This document shows positions 17,051-26,224 of a stretch of DNA of 64,000 nt, one piece after another. The stretch lies in assembly GCA_021204045.1 (NCBI GenBank), contig JAJQAA010000058.1, forward strand, positions 24,310 through 88,309. Direction: 5' to 3'. How positions within the stretch are numbered: position 1 is the stretch's first letter; every line of letters starts with the position of its first letter. The notes below the pieces were generated by a model. That model was given only the letters and a program-made list of their open reading frames with translations, searched no databases and had not been told where the DNA came from. Made by a program: the position numbers and the translations under genes. This DNA is from Clostridiales bacterium (GTDB taxonomy: Bacteria > Bacillota > Clostridia > Lachnospirales > Lachnospiraceae).

Positions 17051-17112
17051 ATTCCTGCCAGACCGAAAACAAGACACACAAAATTCCTGTCAGACGGAAA
17101 ATAAGGCACACC
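17051..17112. repeat. Imperfect 32-bp tandem duplication before ktrB
   Basis: ATTCCTGyCAGACsGAAAA..CACAC occurs twice, at 17051 and 17083, a 32-base period with a few mismatches. The second copy ends just before the ktrB ribosome site. It may reflect duplicated regulatory sequence or slippage. Confidence 0.6.
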
Positions 17113-17126
17113 ATGGAGGTATTTCC

Positions 17127-18455
17127 ATGACCGGTTTTCTGAAACGCCTGTCGGCCTCACAGATTATCACCCTCGGCTTTGCGGCGATGATCCTGCTGGG
17201 GACCGTACTCCTGCTTCTGCCGCCCGCCACGCGCGACGGGCAGGGCGCCCCGTTTATGGACGCGCTGTTCACGGCAACCTCCGCGGTCTGCGTGACCGGT
17301 CTGATCGTCCGGGACACCGCGACCTACTGGTCTGGCTTCGGGCAGGCCGTCATTCTCGTGCTGATCCAGATCGGCGGCATGGGCGTGGTGACGCTGGCTG
17401 TAGCGGTTTTCTCTGCCGCCGGCAAACAAATCAGCTTAAAACAGCGCAGCATCATGCAGGAAGCGATCTCCGCCCATCAGCTCGGCGGCATCGTGCGCAT
17501 GACCGGGTTTATCATCCGCATGACCGCAGTCTTCGAGCTGCTCGGCGCGGCGGTCATGGCGCCGTCCTTCTGCCGGGAGTTTGGTGTTGCGAAAGGCATC
17601 TGGTACGCGCTGTTTCACGCGGTCTCAGCGTTCTGCAACGCCGGATTTGACCTGATGGGCGTAAAAGCACAATATTCATCCCTGACCACTTTCGCGGCGG
17701 ATCCGGCCGTCAACTGCGCAGTCATGGCGCTCATCATCATTGGCGGGATCGGCTTTCTCACCTGGGATGACATCCGCACCAACCAATGGCGGTTTCACAG
17801 GTACCGCATGCAGAGCAAGGTGGTGCTGGCGACCTCCGCGCTGCTGATTCTTTTCCCTGCGCTGTATCTTTTCTTTTTTGAGTTTTCCGGCGAGACGCCC
17901 GGCGCACGCGTCTGGTATTCGCTGTTTCAGGCGGTTTCGCCGCGCACGGCAGGCTTTAATACCGCCGATCTGACGAAGCTTAGCGAATGCGGGATCGGCG
18001 TCATGATCATCCTGATGCTGATCGGCGGTTCCCCCGGCTCCACGGCAGGCGGCATGAAGACGACGACCTTCGCGGTCATGGTTTCCACGGCCATATCCGT
18101 GTTCCGGCGAAGGGAACACACGCACTTTTTCGGCAGAAGGATTGCCGAGGATACCATCCGCAACGCGGCCACGATCGTTACGCTCTATTTCGCGCTGTTT
18201 ATCGGCGGCGCTTTTGTAATCAGCCGCGCGGAAAACCTGCCGCTGCTCTCCTGCCTGTTTGAGACGGGATCGGCAGTCGCCACGGTCGGCCTGACGCTGG
18301 GAATCACGCCCGGTCTGGGGCTTCTCTCGCGCGTTATTCTGATCGTGCTGATGTACACCGGCAGAGTCGGCGGCCTGACACTGATATTTTCCACCCTTTC
18401 CGGGAACCGCGGCAACACCGCGCGTCTTCCGCAGGGAAAGCTTATGGTCGGATGA
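17127..18455 (+). CDS. ktrB: Potassium uptake protein, KtrB/TrkH channel subunit
   Basis: 442-residue integral membrane K+ translocating subunit. Four repeats of the M1-P-M2 pore fold are visible, with selectivity-filter-like segments TSAVCVTGL, VSAFCNAGFD, VSPRTAGFNT and GSAVATVGLTLG. The length and N-terminus (LSASQIITLGFAAMILLGT) fit KtrB better than the longer TrkH. GGAGG precedes the start. Together with the RCK protein 10 bases downstream it forms a Ktr-type, probably Na+-dependent, K+ uptake system regulated by nucleotide binding. Confidence 0.92.
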   Translation: MTGFLKRLSASQIITLGFAAMILLGTVLLLLPPATRDGQGAPFMDALFTATSAVCVTGLIVRDTATYWSGFGQAVILVLIQIGGMGVVTLAVAVFSAAGKQISLKQRSIMQEAISAHQLGGIVRMTGFIIRMTAVFELLGAAVMAPSFCREFGVAKGIWYALFHAVSAFCNAGFDLMGVKAQYSSLTTFAADPAVNCAVMALIIIGGIGFLTWDDIRTNQWRFHRYRMQSKVVLATSALLILFPALYLFFFEFSGETPGARVWYSLFQAVSPRTAGFNTADLTKLSECGIGVMIILMLIGGSPGSTAGGMKTTTFAVMVSTAISVFRRREHTHFFGRRIAEDTIRNAATIVTLYFALFIGGAFVISRAENLPLLSCLFETGSAVATVGLTLGITPGLGLLSRVILIVLMYTGRVGGLTLIFSTLSGNRGNTARLPQGKLMVG

Positions 18456-18465
18456 GGAGGAGATT

Positions 18466-19116
18466 ATGAAATCCATATTACTGATCGGACTGGGACGTTT
18501 CGGCAGACTGATTGCCATGAAGCTCTATGACATGAACCATGAAGTGATGGCGGTGGACAGCGACGAGGAGCGCGTCAACGCCGCGCTTCCCTTTGTGACC
18601 AACGCCCAGATCGGCGACAGCACCAACGAGGAATTTCTCGCGTCCCTGGGCGTGCGCAATTACGATGCCTGCATCGTGACGATCGCCGACAATTTTCAGA
18701 ATTCCCTGGAGACCGCCTGCCTGCTCAAGGAACTGGGCGCGCGCATGGTGATCGCCCGGGCGGCCAGCGACATTCAGGAAAAATTTCTGCTGCGCAACGG
18801 CGCCGACCGCGTCGTCTACCCGGAAAAGCAGCTGGCAGCCTGGACGGCGATCCGCTGTACCTCCGAGCACATCCTCGACTATATCGAGCTCGACGACGAC
18901 TGCTCCCTCTATGAGCTTTCCATTCCGGAGGAATGGGACGGCAAAACCGTCCTGCAGCTCGATATCCGCAAAAAGTACGGCATCAACATCCTGGGAATCC
19001 GCGGCGACGGAAAGATTCACATGAATATCGCGCCGGATACGGTTCTCTCCAAGGACCGGTCGATCCTGGTTCTGGGCGAGCATAGAGCGATCCAGAAATG
19101 CTTTCATATAGGTTAA
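18466..19116 (+). CDS. ktrA: Ktr/Trk regulatory subunit with RCK domains
   Basis: 216-residue cytoplasmic gating subunit. The N-terminal Rossmann fold carries GLGRFGRLIA and the acidic end of beta-2 (AVDSDEERV), followed by a C-terminal TrkA-C domain (ELSIPEEWDGKTVLQLDIRKK and DGKIHMNIAPDTVL). It would form an octameric ring that opens KtrB upon ATP binding. AGGAGG precedes the ATG. Co-transcribed with ktrB. Confidence 0.93.
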   Translation: MKSILLIGLGRFGRLIAMKLYDMNHEVMAVDSDEERVNAALPFVTNAQIGDSTNEEFLASLGVRNYDACIVTIADNFQNSLETACLLKELGARMVIARAASDIQEKFLLRNGADRVVYPEKQLAAWTAIRCTSEHILDYIELDDDCSLYELSIPEEWDGKTVLQLDIRKKYGINILGIRGDGKIHMNIAPDTVLSKDRSILVLGEHRAIQKCFHIG

Positions 19117-19121
19117 CGATC

Positions 19122-20507
19122 ATGGAAAAACAAAAGAAAAATGAACAGCTCATCACCGATTTCACGACAGGCAGCGTTCCGAAGCAGCTATTGATTTTCG
19201 CCGCGCCGCTTTTTCTTTCCAACATGCTTCAGATCGTCTACAATATGGCCGACATGGTGATCGTCGGCAGAGCGCTGGGGAAAGTCGGTTTGTCGGCAGT
19301 GGCCGTCGGCGGCGACATCACCAATTTTCTCATGTTTCTGGCAATGGGGTTTTCCGGCGCGGGGCAGGTGATTATCTCGCAGTACATCGGAGCCAACCGA
19401 CGCGACCAGCTCGGCCGTTTCGTGGGCACGATGTTTACGTTCCTGACGATCTGCGCGCTCCTGTTGAGCGTATCCTGCCTGTATCTGCGCGAATCGCTGA
19501 TGCGCCTCATGCACACGCCCGCGGAATCCTTTGACCAGGCGCTGGCCTACGCGACCGTCTGCATGGTCGGGCTTGTCTTTATCTACGGCTACAATATTGT
19601 CAGCGCCGTACTGCGCGGCATGGGCGATTCCCGGCACCCGTTTATTTTTATTTCCATCGCCGCTCTCATGAACATCTTCCTCGACCTGCTTCTGGTGTTC
19701 GGCTTTCATCTCGGCGCGATGGGCGCGGCCCTGGCGACCGTGGTCAGCCAGGGATTCAGCTTTGTCTGCTGCGCCGTCTTCCTCTGGCACAGCCGGGAAC
19801 GCTTCGGTTTCGAGATAAAGGGAAAGGACTTTGCCCGACTGGACAGAGAAATGCTGAAACAGCTGATCGGGCTCGGTGTGCCGATGGCACTCAAGTCCGC
19901 TTCGGTACAGTTTTCCAAGCTGTTTGTCAATTCCTGGATCAACTCCTACGGCGTCGAGGTCTCCGCGGTAGCCGGCATTGCCGGTAAATTCAACAATATC
20001 AGCAACCAGATTTCCAACGCCGTCAACACCGCCGGGTCCTCGATGGTCGGGCAGAATATCGGCGCGGAGAAATATGAGCGCGTGCCGCGCATCCTGATTA
20101 CCTGCGCGGCGATCATGCTTACCGTGGCGACAACCGTCTCCGCGGTTTTGCTGCTGTTCCCGACGCAAGTGTTCGGTTTCTTCACGGACGAGGCGGAAGT
20201 ACTGGCCGTGGCGATGGAATTCCTGCCGATCGCGGTGCTGATTTTCTACGGCGGCGCGTTCCGCGCACCGATGAACGCGCTGGTCAACGGCAGCGGCAAC
20301 TACACCATTAATTTCATCACCGCCATCCTCGACGGCCTGCTGCTACGCATCGGCCTGGCGCTGCTGTTCGGCCTGGCGCTGAACCTGCGCTACATCGGTT
20401 TCTGGCTCGGCGACGCGCTGGCGAGCTTCACGCCGTTCTGGCTCGGCATGATCTATTACCTGAGCGGGGCCTGGCGGACAAGAAAGTATCTGATCAAAGA
20501 CCGGTAA
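19122..20507 (+). CDS. MATE family efflux transporter
   Basis: 461-residue protein with about 12 membrane helices in two homologous halves, each starting with a typical MATE stretch (LLIFAAPLFLSNMLQIVYNMADMVIVGR and LIGLGVPMALKSASVQFSKLFVNS). A Na+/H+-driven exporter of cationic compounds is expected; the substrate cannot be told. The start at 19122 (MEKQKKNEQL) overlaps nothing, while a longer in-frame ATG would lie inside ktrA. It overlaps no other gene and converges with the ATPase remnant three bases downstream. Confidence 0.9.
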   Translation: MEKQKKNEQLITDFTTGSVPKQLLIFAAPLFLSNMLQIVYNMADMVIVGRALGKVGLSAVAVGGDITNFLMFLAMGFSGAGQVIISQYIGANRRDQLGRFVGTMFTFLTICALLLSVSCLYLRESLMRLMHTPAESFDQALAYATVCMVGLVFIYGYNIVSAVLRGMGDSRHPFIFISIAALMNIFLDLLLVFGFHLGAMGAALATVVSQGFSFVCCAVFLWHSRERFGFEIKGKDFARLDREMLKQLIGLGVPMALKSASVQFSKLFVNSWINSYGVEVSAVAGIAGKFNNISNQISNAVNTAGSSMVGQNIGAEKYERVPRILITCAAIMLTVATTVSAVLLLFPTQVFGFFTDEAEVLAVAMEFLPIAVLIFYGGAFRAPMNALVNGSGNYTINFITAILDGLLLRIGLALLFGLALNLRYIGFWLGDALASFTPFWLGMIYYLSGAWRTRKYLIKDR

Positions 20508-20510
20508 ACA

Positions 20511-21194
20511 TCAGTTTCTCAGCGTCGCCTTAAGCAGCGCACACGCAAGGGAAGGATCTGTAAAATGACGCTTTGCCGCCTGCTTGACCCAGACAGAGGA
20601 ACGAATGTTAGAGGAAAACGGTTCCTGATTTTCAATCAAAAACAGACGATTGAAAATGTCAAGATAAACGGAAATGGTTTCCTCATCAATGTCTTCATCA
20701 TTAACACCTTTTACGTCGTTTTTCAAGCTCTTATTGGATACCGTTGTTGCCTCGTTTCTGGCCAGGGAACACAACAGCAACATAATCTTATGTTTGTCCC
20801 GACGGACATCGTCCAGACGATGAACCTCGTCCTCCACTACCGCTTTGATATATTCATTGGGCAGAAGCGCCGCCTCGGAAAGCGGCAAGTCCTGATTACC
20901 CGGCCATCCGCCGCGAATGATGCTGTCAATAATGGCGTTCAGTTCAACCTCTCCGGTAAAAACGGGTGTTAATTTTCCATCACACAATTCTTTCAAGGAA
21001 ACCCTGCCACCGGAATGTCCGGATTCGTACAGAGACATCGTATGCATACGCAGTCTGGCGATCCGTCCCGCGCCACTGTGTAAAATTCCCTTGACCCGGG
21101 GCGTAGATAAACCGGTAAGAATGAACTGGCCCTTTGTCCCGCGCCTGTCAACCTCATAGCGAACCGCGTCCCAGATCGGCGGAACCTCCTGCCA
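20511..21194 (-). pseudogene. DUF4143 AAA-ATPase remnant, split by the IS21 element
   Basis: C-terminal part of the family of ATP-binding proteins with a DUF4143 domain. VPPIWDAVRYEVDRRGTKGQFILTG and the following DUF4143 region (IIRGGWPG, VEDEVHRLDDVRRDKHK, FLIENQEPF) are clear. The frame is cut at 21194 by the insertion element. Removing the element and one copy of TGCCA joins it perfectly to 23781-23801, restoring IPRMIDEWQEVPPIW, the family's Walker-B-proximal LIDEWQ motif. Further upstream a stop (23802-23804) follows at once, so the N-terminal P-loop half was already missing when the element arrived. Confidence 0.8.
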
Positions 21195-21370
21195 TGAATA
21201 TTCCGGGGTCCATTGAGCCATCTGTCCGGACTTTCGGAGCCGCCGTTCCGGAGCCTGAGAGCCAGTGATTCCGGAGTTTGAGAGCCACCTTTGCAGGCTC
21301 TTTCCTCATAAATTCCTTTATACTGTAGCTACACACTTCGGTGTGAATACAGTTAAAGGAGGTCGTTACT

Positions 21371-22918
21371 ATGACCAAATACCGCGAAATCCTGCGCTTA
21401 AAAAGCCTGGGATTCAGTGAGCGGAACATTGCGCAAAGCTGCAGTGTCTCGCGTAACACGGTCTCAAAGGTCGTCAAACGTGCTTCGGAACTGGGCATTT
21501 CCTGGCCGTTCGACTTTGACATGACCGACAGTGCCCTGGAGGAGCTTATGTTCCCCAGGGACAAGACCCTTACCAACAGACGGATGCCTGACTTTGACTA
21601 TATCCGGAAGGAACTCCTCCGGAACGGGGTCAACAAGAAACTCCTGTGGGTGGAGTACTGTGAGGAATGCCGCCTGGGCGGCGAAGAGCCCCTCATGTAT
21701 TCCTAGTTCTGCTATTACATCCAGAAGGATGAGCAGAAGCGCAGGGCCACCGCGCACATTCCCAGAAAACCTGGTGAACAGATCGAGGTTGACTGGGCTG
21801 GGGACCCGGCCCACATCATCGACCCTGACACCGGGGAACTGACAGAAGCCTGGCTGTTCGTAGGCGTCATGACCTACAGCCAGTATGCCTTTGTCAAAGC
21901 GTTTATCAATGAGCGCACCCAAAACTGGATTACAGCCCATATCCAGATGTTCGAGTTTTTTGGCGGCGTAACGCCTATGCTGGTTCCTGACAATGCAACT
22001 ACCGCTGTGGACCGCAAAAACAGCGACTGGTATACGCCGGCATTGAACAAAACGTACCATGAGATGGCGGAGCATTACAATATCGCCATCATTCCGGCGA
22101 GAATCCGGAAACCCAAGGACAAGCCAAATGTGGAAGGCTCTGTTGGCATCATATCCACCTGGATTACCGCAGCCTTACGGAATGAGCAGTTCTTTTCCCT
22201 TGCGGAACTGAATGAAGCAATCCGTAAGAAGCTGGCCGACCACAACGCCCGTAAATTCCAGAAAAAGGAATGCAGCAGGATCAGCCTGTTTCTTGGGGAA
22301 GAAAAGCCATTACTGGCGCCGCTGCCTGCCACACCCTTCGAACTGGCGGAGTGGAAACAAGCCACTGTCCAGTTCAACTACCACATCGCAGTAGACAGGA
22401 TGTACTACTCCGTGCCTTACCAGTATATCAAAAATAAGGTCGATGTGCGAGTGACTGATACAACGATTGAAATTTTTTATAATCACAGCAGGATTGCTTC
22501 CCACCGCCGCCTCCACGGCAGGCCCGGGCAGTATTCCACGGTGACGGAACATATGCCGCAGGATCACCAGAAATATCTGGAGTGGAACGGTGACCGTTTC
22601 CGCAGATGGGCTGACTCCATCGGGGCCAGCACCAGCAAGGTCGTGAATGCAATCCTTACCTCCGGCAGAGTAGAGCAACAGTCATACCGCAGCTGCATGG
22701 GGCTCTTAAAGCTGGCAGAGAAACATTCTCCCGCCAGACTGGAAACAGCGTGTGCGAAAGCACTTACGTTCAGTTCCAGTCCAAGCTACAAGAGCATCAA
22801 GAACATCCTGGCATCCATGAAGGATGACCCGGCAGCACAAAGCGCAAATGCCAAAGAAACCACTCAGCCACGCGGCATCACAAGAGGCGCCCGCTATTAT
22901 GGAGGTAAAAGATCATGA
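21371..22918 (+). pseudogene. istA: IS21 transposase IstA with an internal amber codon
   Basis: DDE transposase of the IS. The frame runs from 21371 to 22918 (~515 codons) broken only by TAG at 21704-21706 (codon 112, in MYS-stop-FCYY, where related sequences would be expected to have Gln). N-terminal helix-turn-helix (RNIAQSCSVSRNTVSKVV), catalytic residues in EVDWAGDP, VPDNATT and KPNVEGS. GGAGGT precedes the ATG. The 3' end overlaps istB by 4 bases (ATGA), typical for the family. Without suppression only a 111-residue DNA-binding fragment is made. Confidence 0.88.
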
Positions 22919-23691
22919 CCAACCAAAGTACAACTGATAAACTCATTGAAATGCGCCTGACCGCAATGGCTGATGCTTTCCGCATCCAGAAGGACGACGC
23001 TACAATGAAGGATGTCCCGTTCGAAGACCGTTTCGGCATGCTTGTGGATGTCGAATATACCAGCAGGAAGAATAACCGCCTAAAGAGGTTGATCCGCAAG
23101 GCTGAGTTTGAACAGCCTGGAGCGAGCGTCGCAGGTATTGATTACACTTCCGGCAGAAAACTGAACCGGGATCTGATCAATCGGCTCGCTACCTGTGAAT
23201 ACATCGCAGAATACCGGAACATCTTCATTACTGGAGCCACCGGCAGTAGCAAAACCTACATGGCCTGCGCTTTTGGGATGGAAGCCTGCAAACAGTATTA
23301 CACCGTCAAATATATTCGGCTGCCGGATCTGCTGCTGGAGCTGCAGGCAGCAAGGGCGGACGGCACCTTTATCACTGCTCTGAAGAAGTATACCAACCCG
23401 GTTCTTCTCATCATTGATGAATGGCTGCTCCTGAAGCTCACGGAAGCAGAGGCTCGTGACCTCTTTGAACTGATCCACAAAAGACGTAAGCATTCCTCCA
23501 CGATCTTCTGTTCCCAGTTCAGGGAGTCCGAATGGTACCAGCAGATCTGTGGCGGCGAAAGTACCCTTGCCGATGCGATCATGGACCGTATATCATATGA
23601 TTCCTACAAGATCGACATTGAGAGCATAGATCCTTCTAAAGATCTCTCTATGCGGGAAGTCTACGGGATGGATCCGGCACTAGCAAAGTAA
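22915..23691 (+). CDS. istB: IS21 helper ATPase IstB
   Basis: 258-residue AAA+ ATPase that helps IstA choose and engage target DNA. Family landmarks: LIEMRLTAMADAFR at the start, a P-loop at ~residue 107, Walker B LLIIDEW and the C-terminal DRISYDSYKIDIE. The P-loop reads GATGSSKT; the Gly before Lys-Thr that is normal in Walker A (GxxxxGKT) is Ser, a one-base change likely to weaken nucleotide binding. Translation is coupled to istA by the ATGA overlap. Confidence 0.9.
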   Translation: MTNQSTTDKLIEMRLTAMADAFRIQKDDATMKDVPFEDRFGMLVDVEYTSRKNNRLKRLIRKAEFEQPGASVAGIDYTSGRKLNRDLINRLATCEYIAEYRNIFITGATGSSKTYMACAFGMEACKQYYTVKYIRLPDLLLELQAARADGTFITALKKYTNPVLLIIDEWLLLKLTEAEARDLFELIHKRRKHSSTIFCSQFRESEWYQQICGGESTLADAIMDRISYDSYKIDIESIDPSKDLSMREVYGMDPALAK

Positions 23692-23822
23692 CTCGTTAAC
23701 AAAGGTGGCTCTGTCAGTCCGGACAGGTGGCTCCCGCCACACCGGACTGGCGGCTCCGCCGCAACGGAATATCCATGCCATTCATCAATCATCCTCGGAA
23801 TTCATTTGATGAATATAGTTTA

Positions 23823-23878
23823 TTTCATCCCGACAGATTTGTCAATTTCATTCCGGTGTTTTTTGCTTTTTCATCCCG
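23823..23878. repeat. Three iteron-like direct repeats with exact 23-bp spacing
   Basis: TTTCATCCCG (23823), TTTCATTCCG (23846) and TTTCATCCCG (23869) are spaced exactly 23 bases apart, about two helical turns. A weaker ATTCAT lies at 23800. They occupy the gap between the ATPase remnant and the AlbA/HTH gene end. Could be operator sites or an old replication-type iteron array; function unknown. Confidence 0.6.
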
Positions 23879-23891
23879 GCATATTTTAATT

Positions 23892-25268
23892 TTATCGGTC
23901 GACCGTCACATACTCCTGCTTCGGACTGCGTGGCGTATCCGGTCTCATCAGACGGATAGCGCCAGCCTCAATTAACGGATTAAGATAACGCCGAAGCGCA
24001 TATTGACCGGACGAAATCCCAAGATACCCGATAATCTCATTGCGGCTTCGAGGCGTGCGGCAAAAATCAAGTAAGCCTTTTTCGTCCTGAATATCGGCGA
24101 ATGGTTCATCCGAAAAGGCCGGCATTTGTTTCTGTACAATCTCCGGCTTGTGATACAGTACAACCTTAAAGTCGCCCCGGGAATCCACAAAGACAGGTTC
24201 CGGCAGCGACTGTTTTTTCATAGCGTATCGTATGGTAGGAATCCTGGAATATCGGTTCTCAGCCTTGCCCAGAGTCTCCATCGCTGTAACCAGAACCGGG
24301 TTCCGTGTATCCGGCTGAGCCTGTCCTAACTGATCGACAGTAAGCCGCCCATACAGGCCGCCCGGATTTGTAATTTCCATCCTGTCCGAATACATAACCA
24401 GCTGTATCGGCATCCCTTCCGTATGGAAACTATAGTCGCGATGAATAAGCGCATTCAGCACTGCTTCACGAACAGCATCCATCGGATACTGCGGTAAATC
24501 AATTCGGATTCCCGTTTCTTTATCTATTTTTGTAGCAGTCCGCATATTCTTTCGGACAAATGACAACGCATCATCCAGCATGTCTGAAAGCGTACCTTCA
24601 ATGCGTTTTGTATCCGTAAACCGATTTCCGTTCAAATCAACGTCCCCGGTTTCGAGACCAGGCACGCAGGTCACAATGATACCAAGCTGAGGGAAAAAAC
24701 CCTGCAGATATATACCGAATAACAACAGAGCCGCCAGCGTAACCTGATTTTCTCTGGTAATGCCGGTAAATTCATACTGTTGTTCAAGGGATAAAAGAGC
24801 CAGGTTTGGTCTATCATTTCTCTTCCTGGAAAGATACTCATCAAGTTTATTGGAATCCAGTGCGTTTATCGTCACTCCTGTAACACTCCGAATATCATCG
24901 CGATATTTTTTTCGAAATGCTTCATAGCTATATACCTCATATTCGGTCATGGGCTTATCTGCATCTCCGACCCTGACATAAGAGCCGCGTAACCTGCCTT
25001 TCGCAGTTTTGAAACATGGTCTGTCGGCAATGTCAACAGGCGGTATCTCCGCCGATACAAAAACCAGACCGTCCTCATCACACACCGTAAACACCGGCCG
25101 CACCACCGGTGTCATCTGTTCGCAATATTCCATGACCTTTTTCTGAAGATCCTGCGCATCATATACGCCGACTTTGGCAAACCCACTGTTTTCATCCAGT
25201 CCAAATATAAATGTTCCTCCGCTGTTTTGATAAGAAGTAAAGAAAGAACATAAGAAAAGCATCAACAA
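23892..25268 (-). CDS. AlbA_2/HATPase/HTH protein, 5'-truncated
   Basis: 458 open codons of the family with an AlbA_2 (Schlafen-type) domain, an ATP-binding domain (YPMDAVREAVLNALIHRDYS, ITNPGGLYGRLTV) and a C-terminal winged helix (RSRNEIIGYLGISSGQYALRRYLNPLIEAGAI). Such proteins are putative transcriptional regulators. The AlbA_2 part begins abruptly at NSGGTFIFGLDE; the preceding ~35 residues including the usual E-F-K motif are missing and the sequence upstream is an inverted repeat, so no proper start is seen (only TTG/ATG inside the repeat). Probably non-functional or reading from an unnatural start. Confidence 0.7.
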   Translation of the reverse strand: MLMLFLCSFFTSYQNSGGTFIFGLDENSGFAKVGVYDAQDLQKKVMEYCEQMTPVVRPVFTVCDEDGLVFVSAEIPPVDIADRPCFKTAKGRLRGSYVRVGDADKPMTEYEVYSYEAFRKKYRDDIRSVTGVTINALDSNKLDEYLSRKRNDRPNLALLSLEQQYEFTGITRENQVTLAALLLFGIYLQGFFPQLGIIVTCVPGLETGDVDLNGNRFTDTKRIEGTLSDMLDDALSFVRKNMRTATKIDKETGIRIDLPQYPMDAVREAVLNALIHRDYSFHTEGMPIQLVMYSDRMEITNPGGLYGRLTVDQLGQAQPDTRNPVLVTAMETLGKAENRYSRIPTIRYAMKKQSLPEPVFVDSRGDFKVVLYHKPEIVQKQMPAFSDEPFADIQDEKGLLDFCRTPRSRNEIIGYLGISSGQYALRRYLNPLIEAGAIRLMRPDTPRSPKQEYVTVDR

Positions 25269-25283
25269 ATTCTTATGTTCTTT
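25243..25283. repeat. Perfect 14-bp inverted repeat at the broken 5' end of the AlbA/HTH gene
   Basis: AAAGAACATAAGAA at 25243-25256 is matched by its exact complement at 25270-25283 around a 13-base loop, with further imperfect pairing outside. It sits exactly where homology of the AlbA_2 protein stops, so it may mark an insertion, inversion or deletion junction. Confidence 0.7.
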
Positions 25284-25366
25284 TCAAGTATTTCTTACTT
25301 TTCTTGAAACATAACAACACTGCTGAGGGAAGCCCACTGACTGCATCTTCTTTATTATTAAAGTAT

Positions 25367-26122
25367 TCATGACGATTGGAGTTCCACAACGACCTTACAC
25401 TGACTCTTATAGCAGGCAATGCCATACTTCAACAGGGTGCGCATACCATCGTTCTTTAGTTCCGCGGTATAATCATTGTCGTTGATTTGCCTTAATGCCT
25501 TTTTACACTCCTGTTCAAACTGTGCGTTTTCTGCATACTCCACTTCAATGACAATACCAATCTCTTCATCCTCAATCTCGATTGCAATGTCGTAATATCC
25601 ATCACCGGATTCTCTGTTCGAGTCAACACTCCAGCCGTCTTTAAAGCCGAGAATGCCGAGAAGTAAGCCGTGGTAAAAGCTTTCTTTAAACTCTTTCCTA
25701 ACGGCGGTGTCTCTGACACTGACCGTGTTCCTCATTAATGCTGTGAATAACGTCTCTGCCTCTGGTGCATTGCCGCTCTTTAGAGCTTCACAAAAGGTGG
25801 ATACTGTCACACCATCCTGTGCGATTTTCTTTTCAAACAGCTTTAACACAAAGTCTCTGAAAATACTGCGAACTTCTGTGTTCGGTATTGTCAGCCGCAC
25901 CAGATTACCGGCCGGAGCCTCACTCTGGGTCAGATAACCCGTAGCATACAGCAGACTCCACATGTTCTCTACGCTGTCATACATCATATCATGAGCTTCG
26001 CTCATGATCAACATTCGCCGCTCGCCATGAGTGCGCAAGCGCCCTCCTGGCTCACTTTCGCTCATGGCGTCGTAAGTGAGCTGCTCTTCCATCTTACAGC
26101 TTACCATAGAACAGCCACTCAA
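25367..26122 (-). pseudogene. C-terminal fragment of an AAA-ATPase/PD-(D/E)XK family protein
   Basis: Matches the C-terminal half of the large clostridial family with an N-terminal AAA-ATPase-like and C-terminal nuclease-like domain (DUF1703/PDDEXK_9 type): YDSVENMWSLLYATGYLTQ, VRKEFKESFYHGLLLGILG, SNRESGDGYYDIAIEIEDEEIGIVIEVEY, the last with D and E-x-E nuclease-like residues. The ATPase half is absent, and no start with a ribosome site is present. A 78-bp palindromic element is inserted in frame between LTYDAM and MYDSVENM. A matching N-terminal fragment lies at 29388-29534. Confidence 0.75.
25988..26069. repeat. REP-like double-palindrome inserted in frame
   Basis: Two hairpins: ATCATGAGC-ttc-GCTCATGAT (25988-26008) and CGCCATGAG...CTCATGGCG (26023-26031 with 26061-26069). 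On the coding strand they add 26 codons (SESEPGGRL...SEAHDM) to the ATPase fragment without breaking its frame, which pinpoints the element's ends. Confidence 0.7.
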
Positions 26123-26224
26123 ATCAAGGCCTGTTTTAAAGGCGTTTTATGTTAACCTCCTGAGATTTTACGCCTAAATACATCGTTTTCCCCTGTCCCA
26201 ATGCTATTCGTCATTTCCCTGCAA

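Larger units (their letters stand above)
21195..23775 (+). mobile_element. IS21-family insertion sequence (2581 bp)
   Basis: Both ends are defined: the left end reads TGAATATTCCG, the right end read inward TGGATATTCCG, and a 5-bp target duplication TGCCA flanks it (21190-21194 and 23776-23780). Inside each end a GGAGCCGCC motif and, further in, GAGAGCCACCTTTG/CAGAGCCACCTTTG are repeated, as expected for the multiple transposase binding sites of IS21. It carries istA and istB. IstA has an internal amber codon and IstB an altered Walker A, so this copy is probably inactive although the intact target duplication suggests recent insertion. Confidence 0.9.

Noticed and set aside
23823..23878. CRISPR array
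   Set aside because: 10-bp repeats with 13-bp gaps are too short; they fit operator or iteron spacing better.
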